The position numbers were made by a program, and so were the translations under genes. This document shows positions 23,719-31,602 of a DNA stretch of 37,990 nt, one piece after another (position 1 is the first letter of the stretch; each line of letters opens with the position of its first letter). Under the pieces are notes generated by a model. That model did no database searches. It saw nothing but the letters and a program-made list of their open reading frames with translations, and had not been told where the DNA came from. Source of the stretch: Bradyrhizobium sp. LHD-71 (lineage in GTDB: Bacteria > Pseudomonadota > Alphaproteobacteria > Rhizobiales > Xanthobacteraceae); contig NZ_JAVIFX010000049.1 of NCBI RefSeq assembly GCF_031157255.1, forward strand, positions 1 through 37,990. Reading direction: 5' to 3'.

Positions 23719-26700
23719 TCGCCCGGCTGATCCGCTGGTCGGCCGGAAATATCGTCCTGGTGCTGATCGGCGCAGCGTTTGCAACGCTTGTTGGAGTGTA
23801 CGCGTTGACGCGAATTCCGCTCGACGCAATTCCCGACCTGTCGGATACGCAGGTGATCATCTACACGGAGTACCAGGGGCAGGCGCCGCAGGTCATCGAG
23901 GACCAGGTGACGTTTCCGCTGTCCACCGCCATGCTCAACGTGCCCCGCGCACGCGTGGTGCGGGGATTCTCGCAGTTTGGCGTGTCGTTCGTCTACGTTA
24001 TCTTCGAGGACGGGACGGACATTTACTGGGCGCGCTCGCGGGTGCTCGAGTATCTGAACACGGCAGCGCAGCGCCTGCCTGCCGGCGTAACGCCCGGCAT
24101 CGGTCCCGACGCCAGCGGAGTCGGCTGGGTGTATCAGTACGCGCTCACCGGCAAGGACCAGACTCTCGCCGAGCTGCGCGCGCTGCAGGACTGGCAGTTG
24201 CGGTTCGGTCTCGCCAGGGCAGACGGTGTGGCCGAGGTCGCCAGCGTCGGGGGATTCGTCAAGCAATATGCGGTGGTCATCGATCCGCGCCGGATGAAGA
24301 CGCTCAACATCACGCTGCAGAACGTGCGCGATGCGGTGCGTGCGAGCAACATGGATGTTGGCGGCCGCACGATCGAACTGGCCGAGACCGAATTCATGAT
24401 CCGCGGCCGCGGTTACGTGAAGAGCATCGCCGATCTCGAGGCCATCATGGTCAAGGCCGATGGAGGCACGCCGGTCCTTCTCAAGGACATTGCCCGCGTG
24501 GAACTGGCGCCTGAAGAACGGCGCGGCATCGCCGAGCTGAACGGCGATGGTGAGGCGGCGAGCGGCATCGCCTTGCAGCGCTACGGTGCGAATGCGCTCG
24601 ACGTGATCGCCGGCGTGAAGGCTGCGTTGACGGAACTCAAGCCGAGCCTGCCCGCGGGCGTCGACGTGGTCGAGGTCTACGATCGCTCCGATCTCATCCA
24701 TCGCGCGATCGCGACCCTCGGACGGACGCTGGCCGAGGAAAGCGTCATCGTCGCGCTGGTCTGCTTCGTCTTCCTGCTCCATGCGCGCAGTGCGATGGTT
24801 GCGATCATCACGCTGCCGATCGGCATCCTGATGGCAATGGCGGCCATGCATGCGCTCGGCATCGGCTCGAACATCATGAGTCTCGGCGGCATAGCCATTG
24901 CGATCGGCGCCATGGTCGATGCGTCCATCGTGATGGTGGAGAACGCGCACAAGCGGCTCGAGCAGGCCTCGCCCGGGGAGCCGCGCGAGCAGGTGCTGAT
25001 ACGCGCCGCGCAGGAGGTAGGGCCGGCGCTTTTCTTCAGCCTCCTGGTGATCACGGTTTCGTTCCTGCCGATCTTCGCGCTGGAGGCGCAGGAGGGGCGG
25101 TTGTTCAAGCCGCTCGCCTATACAAAGACGTTTGCGATGGCGGCGGCAGCGGTCCTCTCGGTCACGCTCGTGCCCGCCCTGATGCTGCTGTTCGTACGCG
25201 GCCGCATCACGCCGGAAGCGCGCAACCCGGTGAACCGCCTGCTGATCCGGCTTTATCGGCCGGTGATCCGCACGGTGCTCAAGGCAAAGGCCATCACGAT
25301 CCTCGCTGCCGTCGTGTTGTTTGCGCTGTCGGTCATCCCATTGCAACGCATCGGCACCGAGTTCATGCCCAATCTCGATGAGGGGACGTTGTTCTATATG
25401 CCGACGACGCTGCCCGGGCTTTCGGTCACCAAGGCTGCCGAGCTGTTGCAGATGCAAGACCGGATCATCAAGTCGTTCCCGGAGGTCTCGTCCGTCTGGG
25501 GCAAGGCCGGCCGCGCCCAGACCGCGACCGATCCGGCCCCGATGGAGATGTTCGAGACCATCATCAACCTCAAGCCGCGGTCCGAGTGGCGACCCGGCAT
25601 GAATCTTGAAAAGCTGACCGCCGAGATGGACGCTGCGCTGCAGTTTCCGGGCGTGAGCAACGCCTGGACGATGCCGATCAAGGCGCGCATCGACATGCTG
25701 TCGACCGGCATCCGCACGCCGGTCGGTGTCAAGATATTCGGACGCGATCTGCAGACCCTGGAAAGACTCGCGCGCGAGGTCGAGACGGCCTTGCGCCGCG
25801 TTCCGGGCACGTCGAGCGCCTATGCCGAGCGCGTCAACAGTGGTTACTTTCTCGAGATCGTGCCCAATCGCGACCGCATTGCGCGCTATGGCCTCGGTAT
25901 CGAGGACGTGCAGAAAACCATTTCCATGGCGATCGGCGCCGAGGTCGTGACGACGACGGTAGAGGGACGCGAGCGTTACGGCGTGGTGATGCGCTACCCG
26001 CGTGACGTGCGCAGCGATCCCGATGCCATTGCCGCAGAGGTGCTGGTGTCGCTGCCCAACGGCGCCGCGGTGCCGCTCGGTGCGCTCGCCGACATCCGGC
26101 GCACGCAGGGCCCGACCTCCATTCGCACCGAGGATGGCCAGCTGGTGGTCTATGTCTATGTCGACATTCGCGACCGCGACCTTGGCGGCTATGTCGATGA
26201 AGCGCGAAAAGTGGTGGCTGACGCCGTGCCCCTGCCGCCGGGCACCTTCATCGCCTGGAGCGGGCAGTTCGAGTATCTGCAGCGGGCGGCCGAACGCCTT
26301 GCCGTCGTCATCCCTGCCACGTTGCTGGTCATCTTTCTGCTGCTGTACCTGAATTTCCGCCGCCTGACCGAGACGCTGATCGTCATGCTGTCGCTGCCGT
26401 TCTCCTTGATCGGCGGGCTGTGGCTGATGAACTGGATGGGATTCAACTTCAGCGTTGCGGCAGCGGTCGGGTTCGTCGCGCTCGCGGGCGTCGCGGCGGA
26501 GACCGGCGTCATCATGCTGATCTATCTCGATCACGCCTTGCGGGACAGGCTCCGGCAATGCGCGGCGGAAGGCCGCTTGTGGGAAACGCGCGATCTGCAT
26601 CTCGCCATCATGGACGGGGCGGTCGAACGCGTTCGACCGAAGATGATGACGGTCGTGGCCATCATGGCCGGGCTGCTGCCGATCCTTTGGAGTACCGGTG

Positions 26701-26873
26701 TCGGGTCTGAAGTGATGCAGCGCATCGCGGTGCCGATGATCGGCGGCATGGTGTCGTCGACATTGCTGACGCTGGTCGTGATTCCGGCGATCTACGCACT
26801 GATCAAGAGCAGGGCGCCGGCGATCTCGTCTGGAAGTTCACCACGGCCGGCGAGTTCGAGTTCGGCTGCTTGA
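23715..26873 (+). CDS. cusA: Heavy-metal RND efflux pump, CusA-like
   Basis: This is a 1052-residue proton-driven inner membrane pump for Cu(I)/Ag(I). It has the RND layout: first membrane segment (GNIVLVLIGAAFATLVGVYA), a large periplasmic domain, the TM4 proton-relay block GGIAIAIGAMVDASIVMVEN (Asp near residue 402), a second periplasmic domain and closing membrane segments. PMEMFET (Met near 612) and RIDMLSTG (Met near 661) correspond to two of the methionines of the E. coli CusA metal site, which supports monovalent copper/silver over divalent cations. It is coupled to cusB. No outer membrane channel gene (cusC) is present in the window. Confidence 0.93.
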   Translation: MIARLIRWSAGNIVLVLIGAAFATLVGVYALTRIPLDAIPDLSDTQVIIYTEYQGQAPQVIEDQVTFPLSTAMLNVPRARVVRGFSQFGVSFVYVIFEDGTDIYWARSRVLEYLNTAAQRLPAGVTPGIGPDASGVGWVYQYALTGKDQTLAELRALQDWQLRFGLARADGVAEVASVGGFVKQYAVVIDPRRMKTLNITLQNVRDAVRASNMDVGGRTIELAETEFMIRGRGYVKSIADLEAIMVKADGGTPVLLKDIARVELAPEERRGIAELNGDGEAASGIALQRYGANALDVIAGVKAALTELKPSLPAGVDVVEVYDRSDLIHRAIATLGRTLAEESVIVALVCFVFLLHARSAMVAIITLPIGILMAMAAMHALGIGSNIMSLGGIAIAIGAMVDASIVMVENAHKRLEQASPGEPREQVLIRAAQEVGPALFFSLLVITVSFLPIFALEAQEGRLFKPLAYTKTFAMAAAAVLSVTLVPALMLLFVRGRITPEARNPVNRLLIRLYRPVIRTVLKAKAITILAAVVLFALSVIPLQRIGTEFMPNLDEGTLFYMPTTLPGLSVTKAAELLQMQDRIIKSFPEVSSVWGKAGRAQTATDPAPMEMFETIINLKPRSEWRPGMNLEKLTAEMDAALQFPGVSNAWTMPIKARIDMLSTGIRTPVGVKIFGRDLQTLERLAREVETALRRVPGTSSAYAERVNSGYFLEIVPNRDRIARYGLGIEDVQKTISMAIGAEVVTTTVEGRERYGVVMRYPRDVRSDPDAIAAEVLVSLPNGAAVPLGALADIRRTQGPTSIRTEDGQLVVYVYVDIRDRDLGGYVDEARKVVADAVPLPPGTFIAWSGQFEYLQRAAERLAVVIPATLLVIFLLLYLNFRRLTETLIVMLSLPFSLIGGLWLMNWMGFNFSVAAAVGFVALAGVAAETGVIMLIYLDHALRDRLRQCAAEGRLWETRDLHLAIMDGAVERVRPKMMTVVAIMAGLLPILWSTGVGSEVMQRIAVPMIGGMVSSTLLTLVVIPAIYALIKSRAPAISSGSSPRPASSSSAA

Positions 26874-26952
26874 TACCCGATCATCGCGAGGCCGGGATGA
26901 TCGGCACGATCATCGACAAGTAGCGTTGAAGTCCCATGGAAAGGAAAGTCAA

Positions 26953-27252
26953 ATGACCGCACGTCTCAAGCTTCTCGCTGTATCGACCGCAATCACTCTC
27001 GGCGTCTCCTCCGTGGCTTTCGGCCAGGCGGCGACCGTCGACGGTTCGGTCGAGAAGATCGACCAGGCGGGCGGCAAGCTGACCCTCAAGCATGGGCCGA
27101 TCAAGAACCTCGATATGGATGCGATGACGATGGTGTTTCGCGTCCAGGATCCGGCGATGCTCAAGAAGGTGAAAGTTGGCCAGAAGGTCAGGTTCGAGGC
27201 CGGCCGCGTGAACGGACAGATCACCGTCACCCGCATCGACCCAGTCAAATAG
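26953..27252 (+). CDS. cusF: Periplasmic copper/silver chaperone, CusF-like
   Basis: This is a 99-residue exported protein (signal LLAVSTAITLGVSSVAFG) with the small CusF barrel. The metal site reads KHGPIKNLDMDAMTMVF: His47, Met58 and Met60 match the E. coli ligands His36, Met47 and Met49. The tryptophan that stacks on the metal in E. coli (Trp44) is replaced by Met55, giving a possible fourth sulfur or His/Met site. An AAGGAAAG ribosome site precedes the ATG at 26953; a TTG nine codons upstream is rejected. It is separated from cusA by about 80 bases and ends the efflux group. Confidence 0.9.
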   Translation: MTARLKLLAVSTAITLGVSSVAFGQAATVDGSVEKIDQAGGKLTLKHGPIKNLDMDAMTMVFRVQDPAMLKKVKVGQKVRFEAGRVNGQITVTRIDPVK

Positions 27253-27316
27253 CGGCGGCTTCGCCGCTCCGGCGCAGGAACGCGGACGGCCTCCGTCAGG
27301 GGAGCTGACGGAGGCC
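27251..27316. terminator. Hairpins between cusF and flgH
   Basis: AGCGGCG-GCTT-CGCCGCT at 27251-27268 is a first hairpin. GGCCTCCGTCAG at 27288-27299 pairs perfectly with CTGACGGAGGCC at 27305-27316. The genes on both sides converge here (cusF forward, flgH reverse), so this is a likely shared transcript end, although T tracts are weak. Confidence 0.75.
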
Positions 27317-27380
27317 GCCTTGCGTCGCCAGGGCCGCGCTCGCGAGACGCGGTTCTGGCGTGGGAGCTCTTTTATTAGGC

Positions 27381-28139
27381 TCAGAACGGCAGCAGCACGT
27401 CGAGCACCTGCTGGCCATAGCGCGGCTGCTGCACGTCGGTGATCTGGCCGCGGCCGCCATAGGCGATGCGCGCCTGGGCGATCTTGGCCGAGTCGATGGT
27501 GTTGTCGCTCTGGATGTCCTCCGGTCGCACGATGCCGGCGACGATCAACTCGCGAACCTCGAAGTTGACGCGGATCTCCTGTCGGCCCTCGACCACGAGG
27601 TTGCCGTTGGGCAGGATCTGCGTGACCACGGCGGCGACGTTGGTCTGCAACGCTTCGTGCCGGTTGACCGACCCTTTGCCGTCGCTCTGCGCGGTGGAGT
27701 CGGCGGCGAGAATCTTGCCGGGCATCACCAGCGCGGCGCTGCCGCTCAGGAGCTTGCTGCCGGCGAAGTCGCTGATGCCGGCATCCTCCTTGTTGGTGCG
27801 GCTGCGCTTGGTCTCATTGTCGAACGTCGCCCTGTCGGTGATGTTGACCTGGACGGTGAGCAGATCGCCGACTTGCCGCGCGCGCTGGTCCTTGAAGAAG
27901 GCGCGGGAGCCGTTGCGCCAGAGCGAGTTCGGGCTGTAGCTCGCGGCCTGCGGCGCCGGCATCGGCATCTGTACGGGTTTATAGCCCGGCTGCGTCGTCG
28001 GATTTTCGATTGCCGACAGCGCCGGCCTCTCGCCGATCGCCGACAGCCGCTCGATCGACGAGCACCCGCCGGTCGCCGCCGCTAGACCCAGCATGCTGGC
28101 GGTGGTGAGGAGACGCAGCTTCGATTGAACGCGGGACAT
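27381..28139 (-). CDS. flgH: Flagellar L-ring lipoprotein FlgH
   Basis: FlgH forms the outer membrane L ring. The 252-residue protein has a lipoprotein signal (LLTTASMLGLAAATGGCSS, lipobox Cys near residue 26) and the conserved core SLWRNGSRAFFKDQRARQVG, then DLLTVQVNITDRATFDNETK, ending in QTVLD-like QQVLDVLLPF. It is the last gene of flgF-flgG-flgA-flgH, starting six bases after the flgA stop. Confidence 0.95.
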   Translation of the reverse strand: MSRVQSKLRLLTTASMLGLAAATGGCSSIERLSAIGERPALSAIENPTTQPGYKPVQMPMPAPQAASYSPNSLWRNGSRAFFKDQRARQVGDLLTVQVNITDRATFDNETKRSRTNKEDAGISDFAGSKLLSGSAALVMPGKILAADSTAQSDGKGSVNRHEALQTNVAAVVTQILPNGNLVVEGRQEIRVNFEVRELIVAGIVRPEDIQSDNTIDSAKIAQARIAYGGRGQITDVQQPRYGQQVLDVLLPF

Positions 28140-28145
28140 GACACT

Positions 28146-29144
28146 TTACTCTGCGGTTCGAGGGGTGCTCGCAGGCGCGCCCTGCGACAGCTGTGCGGTG
28201 AGGCGTGGCGTAACGGCGGACATGGTCACCTGGCCGGGTCCTGTGACCGTGCCTTGCACGGTGCGCTTGGACTGCAGGTTCGTCACGCTGACGGTGTCGC
28301 CTTCGGCGCCCCCGTCGATCGCCTTGCCGCGCATCGTCAGATAGATGCCGGGCGTCTCGTAGATGAGCGTCACGTTCTGGTCGCGCTGCACGAGGTCGGC
28401 CTTGGCAAGATCGGCCATGCGCAGCAGGGCGCCGGCGCGCACGCTTTTGCGAAGCTGCATGCCGATGGCGCGCGCGCGCAGCGCGTGATCGAAGCCTGCT
28501 TCCGCCTTGGGACGGCGCTCGATCACGACGTCGGCGCTGCTCAGGATTTCGCCGCGCTCGACGGTTCTGGTGACGACCGCCGCTTCGACGGTTTCGATCG
28601 CGGTGCCGGTGAAGCGCAGCCGGGTCGGCGCGCCGACGTCACGCGCCACCTCGAACGTCACGTCGAAGCGCGCGTTGCGCGGATTGTAACGGGCAGCGAG
28701 CGGCGTGAGCCCGCCACCGTGATCGGCGTCGAGCTGGATCGCGCGCACGTCGCGGTCGAAGGTCAGCATCAGGCTTGCAGCGTCGCCAAGGCCGTTGCGG
28801 CCTGCGAGGGCGCGTGCCACGTCGGTCTCGATCTGCTTCTGCGACAGCGTGCGTGCCTCACGCGTCACTATGACCTCGCGGATGTCGCCGGTGGCAACCC
28901 CGATGACATTGTGTGCGCGCATCGCCTCGATCACCTGTGCTACCGGCACCGCGCCGGCGGTGCCGAGATCGGGTGCGCGGAACAGGGCGATGTGCGCCGC
29001 GTCGCCCGGCTGGTCGACGAAGTCGCCGACCCGGACAAGTTCGCTGCTGACGCTGACGTTGGCGCGCAGCGTCGGCGCGGTCTGCGCGAAGGCCGCCGAC
29101 AGCGTTCCGAGAACGATCGTGGGAAGGAGCAGGATTCGAAGCAT
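28146..29144 (-). CDS. flgA: Flagellar P-ring assembly chaperone FlgA
   Basis: FlgA assists P-ring assembly in the periplasm. The 332-residue protein has a signal peptide (LLLPTIVLGTLSAAFAQ) and a C-terminal SAF domain (VVTRTVERGEILSSADVVIE to the basic RKSVRAGALLRMADL), followed by VTLIYETPGIYLTMRGKAID with the usual FlgA ending. It is longer than enteric FlgA (about 220 residues) because of an extra N-terminal domain, common in alphaproteobacteria. It begins 11 bases after the flgG stop. Confidence 0.93.
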   Translation of the reverse strand: MLRILLLPTIVLGTLSAAFAQTAPTLRANVSVSSELVRVGDFVDQPGDAAHIALFRAPDLGTAGAVPVAQVIEAMRAHNVIGVATGDIREVIVTREARTLSQKQIETDVARALAGRNGLGDAASLMLTFDRDVRAIQLDADHGGGLTPLAARYNPRNARFDVTFEVARDVGAPTRLRFTGTAIETVEAAVVTRTVERGEILSSADVVIERRPKAEAGFDHALRARAIGMQLRKSVRAGALLRMADLAKADLVQRDQNVTLIYETPGIYLTMRGKAIDGGAEGDTVSVTNLQSKRTVQGTVTGPGQVTMSAVTPRLTAQLSQGAPASTPRTAE

Positions 29145-29155
29145 GAGCCTCTCCG

Positions 29156-29944
29156 TCAGCGCATCATCGCGGTGGTGGACTGCAACATCTGGTCGGTCGC
29201 GCTGATGACCTTGGCGTTCATCTCGTAGGCGCGCTGGGCCGCAATCAGGTCGGAAATCTCCGACACCGCCTCGACGTTGGCCTGTTCGAGGTTGCCTTGC
29301 AGCAGATCGCCGAAGCCGGTCTGGCCGCCGAGGCCGTTCTGCGGCGCGCCGGAGGCGGGGGTCTCCAGGTAAAGGTTGTCGCCGATCGACTGCAGGCCGG
29401 CCTTGTTGATGAACATCGACAGTTCGATCTGGCCGATCTGCGTCGGCGTCGTCGTGCCGGCCGGCGTCACCGACACCGTGCCCTGGGCGTTGATGGTGAT
29501 GCCGGTCGAGTTCTGCGGAATGGTGATGCCCGGCTGGATCAGGTAGCCCTGCGAGGTGACGAGACGACCCTGCGGGTCCATGTTGAACGAGCCGTCGCGG
29601 GTGTAGGCGATGCGCCCGTCGGGCAGCGTTACCTGGAAGAAACCTTCGCCGCGGATCGCGACGTCGAGATCCTTCGAGGTCGGCACCATGCTGCCCTGGC
29701 TCATCACCCGCGGGGTGCCGGCAGTGCGCACGCCCGAACCAATCTCGATGCCGACCGGCAGCACAGTCCCCTGGTCGGACGTTTGCGTGCCGACGCGGCT
29801 GACCTTCTCGTACAGCAGGTCCTGAAACTCGGCCCGCTGCTTCTTGTAGCCGGTGGTGCGCATATTGGCGATGTTGTTGGAGATGACCTGGACGTTGAGT
29901 TCCTGGGCCATCATTCCGGTCGCCGCGGTGTGAAGTGCGCGCAT
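29156..29944 (-). CDS. flgG: Flagellar distal rod protein FlgG
   Basis: FlgG makes the distal rod. The 262-residue length is typical. The N-terminus is MRALHTAATGMMAQELNVQV with SNNIANMRTTGYKKQRAEFQ, the centre has IRGEGFFQVTLPDGRIAYTR and GSFNMDPQGRLVTSQGYLIQ, and the C-terminus has EISDLIAAQRAYEMNAKVIS. All are diagnostic. It follows flgF by 19 bases. Confidence 0.97.
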   Translation of the reverse strand: MRALHTAATGMMAQELNVQVISNNIANMRTTGYKKQRAEFQDLLYEKVSRVGTQTSDQGTVLPVGIEIGSGVRTAGTPRVMSQGSMVPTSKDLDVAIRGEGFFQVTLPDGRIAYTRDGSFNMDPQGRLVTSQGYLIQPGITIPQNSTGITINAQGTVSVTPAGTTTPTQIGQIELSMFINKAGLQSIGDNLYLETPASGAPQNGLGGQTGFGDLLQGNLEQANVEAVSEISDLIAAQRAYEMNAKVISATDQMLQSTTAMMR

Positions 29945-29963
29945 CGCTAAGTCTCCTCAGGGC

Positions 29964-30731
29964 TCAGGCCGGAACGTCGGCAAGGCGTTCGATCGACGAC
30001 TTGCGGACCTCGTTGAGCTGCTGGATCACGTTGGTGATGCCGGTGTAGGCGCGCATCACCTCGATCATCTTCGCCATCTCCGCGACGCCGTTGACGTTCG
30101 ACTTCTCGATCGCGCCCTGGCGCACGCCGGCGCGGACGGCGGCCTGCGCGACCGTCCCCTCCGGTGCGGCGAACAGGTTGGCGCCCTGCTTCTGCAAGGT
30201 GTGCGGCTGCTCGAAGTTGACGAGCCGCAGCCTGCCGCGCGTCGACTCGACGTTGGTGTTGTTGCCCTCACGCACGGTGATGGTGCCGTCGCGGGCGACC
30301 GAAATGTCCTGGTCGCCGGGCTGGAAGGTGATGGGCCCGTTGGTGCCGATCACCTGATCGCCATCGTTGGTGACGAGCTGGCCTGTCGCGTTGATCTGGA
30401 ACGCGCCGTTGCGGGTGTAGCGCTCGGCGCCATTTGCCTGCACGACGAAGAAGGCGTTGCCGTCCAGCGCCATGTCGAGCGGGTTGCCGGTGCGCTCGAC
30501 CGGACCCTGGCCGAAATCATGGACGGTCGCGCGGTCCTGCACGAAGCTGAGGCGACGGTCGTTGCCGGTGAACGCGTCGTTGCGCGCCGGCGAGCGGAGA
30601 TATTCCTCGAACAAAGCCTTGTCGGCCTTGAAGCCGGTGGTGGTGACGTTCGCGATGTTGTTCGCCACGACGCCGAGCTGGCGTTCGAGCGCGACCTGCC
30701 GCGATAGTCCGACGAGAAGCGTATTCTCCAT
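29964..30731 (-). CDS. flgF: Flagellar proximal rod protein FlgF
   Basis: FlgF is a proximal rod subunit. The 255-residue protein starts MENTLLVGLSRQVALERQLG with VVANNIANVTTTGFKADKAL, has LDMALDGNAFFVVQANGAER, and ends with a helix around MAKMIEVMRAYTGITNVIQQ. It is the first gene of flgF-flgG-flgA-flgH and has a strong sigma-54 site about 100 bases upstream. Confidence 0.95.
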   Translation of the reverse strand: MENTLLVGLSRQVALERQLGVVANNIANVTTTGFKADKALFEEYLRSPARNDAFTGNDRRLSFVQDRATVHDFGQGPVERTGNPLDMALDGNAFFVVQANGAERYTRNGAFQINATGQLVTNDGDQVIGTNGPITFQPGDQDISVARDGTITVREGNNTNVESTRGRLRLVNFEQPHTLQKQGANLFAAPEGTVAQAAVRAGVRQGAIEKSNVNGVAEMAKMIEVMRAYTGITNVIQQLNEVRKSSIERLADVPA

Positions 30732-30828
30732 CGGCTCGATCTCCCCTGATGCGAACGGACTGGCTCTCCCAAGCCGGTTCCGTCCTTCGCGCCGCAGGCT
30801 CTCCCAAGCCCGCTGCTCACAGGTCCAT

Positions 30829-30846
30829 CAGCGAAAGCCGTGCCAG
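30829..30846 (-). promoter_or_regulatory. Sigma-54 promoter for flgFGAH
   Basis: On the minus strand the sequence is CTGGCACGGCTTTCGCT, with GG at 30844-30843 and GC at 30832-30831 separated by ten bases. The -24 half is a perfect TGGCACG. The start is expected near 30819, about 90 bases before flgF. Confidence 0.8.
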
Positions 30847-30903
30847 TTTCAAAAGGCGTGCAAGATCATGCGGTTGCGCGATCAGGAGGGCGCCGCGACG
30901 CCC

Positions 30904-30946
30904 GGCAATAAGGAATTATTGACCATGTGTGTCGGCAAATTTTTCC
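30904..30946. promoter_or_regulatory. ftr-like elements between flgF and fliL
   Basis: GGCAATAAGGAATTATTGACC (30904-30924) is an imperfect palindrome, GGCAATAA paired with TTATTG-A-CC. GGCAAATTTTTCC (30934-30946) differs at one base from GGCAA-N3-TTGCC. They lie about 60-110 bp upstream of the flgF sigma-54 site and just before the CtrA-like box of fliL. If FlbD binds, it could activate flgF and, as known at Caulobacter fliF, repress the early fliL operon. Confidence 0.5.
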
Positions 30947-30962
30947 TACCTTGAGCAATGAA

Positions 30963-30979
30963 TTAAAGGTTCCATTAAC
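30963..30979 (+). promoter_or_regulatory. Imperfect CtrA-like box upstream of fliL
   Basis: Two TTAA tetramers (30963-30966 and 30975-30978) are separated by eight bases rather than seven; read with TAAA as the first half the spacing is seven. The fliLM promoter is CtrA-dependent in Caulobacter. The leader to the fliL ATG is about 115 bases. Confidence 0.4.
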
Positions 30980-31093
30980 CATTGCGGCCCTAGCGTCACC
31001 GCATCAAGGCGCGAATGCGCCGGCGGCGTTTGTACTGCGTTGAGCCTGACTGGCGGGATCGGGCCTGTCCGAATTTTTCGGATCGGGGCGGGC

Positions 31094-31582
31094 ATGGCGG
31101 ACAACGAACAGACTGACGACGCCGAAAGCGGTGCCGCTTCCGGCGGCAGGCGCAAGCTCATCATGATCGCTGCGGCCGTGATCGTGCTGCTCGGCGGGGC
31201 CGCCGGCGGTTATGTCCTGCTGTTCGCCAGAAACGGCGTGCCGGAAAAGACGGCGGAGCTGCCGCCGCCGGCGAAGCCGCTGTTCGTCGAGATGCCGGAT
31301 CTGCTCGTCAACATGAGCACTCAGCCCGGCGAACGCACGCAATACCTGAAGATCAAGCTCGTCCTTGAAGTGAAGGATCAGCCGCTGGTCGCGCAGATCC
31401 AGCCGAATATTCCGCGCATGGTCGACATCTTCCAGTCCTACCTGCGCGAGATGCGTCCCGCGGACCTGAACGGCTCCGCCGGGATGTTCCGGCTGAAGGA
31501 AGAGCTGACACGGCGCGTCAACACCACCATCGCTCCGCACCAGGTGAGCGCGGTGCTGTTCAAGGAGATCCTGGTCCAATGA
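31094..31582 (+). CDS. fliL: Flagellar basal body-associated protein FliL
   Basis: FliL is an inner membrane protein around the stators. The 162-residue protein has an acidic cytosolic N-terminus, one membrane segment (LIMIAAAVIVLLGGAAGGYV) and the periplasmic FliL domain (FVEMPDLLVNMSTQPGERTQ, then YLKIKLVLEV) with the final VSAVLFKEILVQ. An upstream in-frame ATG would add 18 residues lacking family features, so the ATG at 31094 is preferred. It is 20 bases upstream of fliM in the same operon. Confidence 0.93.
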   Translation: MADNEQTDDAESGAASGGRRKLIMIAAAVIVLLGGAAGGYVLLFARNGVPEKTAELPPPAKPLFVEMPDLLVNMSTQPGERTQYLKIKLVLEVKDQPLVAQIQPNIPRMVDIFQSYLREMRPADLNGSAGMFRLKEELTRRVNTTIAPHQVSAVLFKEILVQ

Positions 31583-31602
31583 CGCGGGCGGGCTGAACGA
31601 TC

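Noticed and set aside
23451-26600. A 1049-codon open frame on the minus strand opposite cusA
   Set aside because: It is the antisense shadow of cusA. Its translation is rich in Arg, His, Asp and Gln without any domain, as expected for GC-rich antisense frames.
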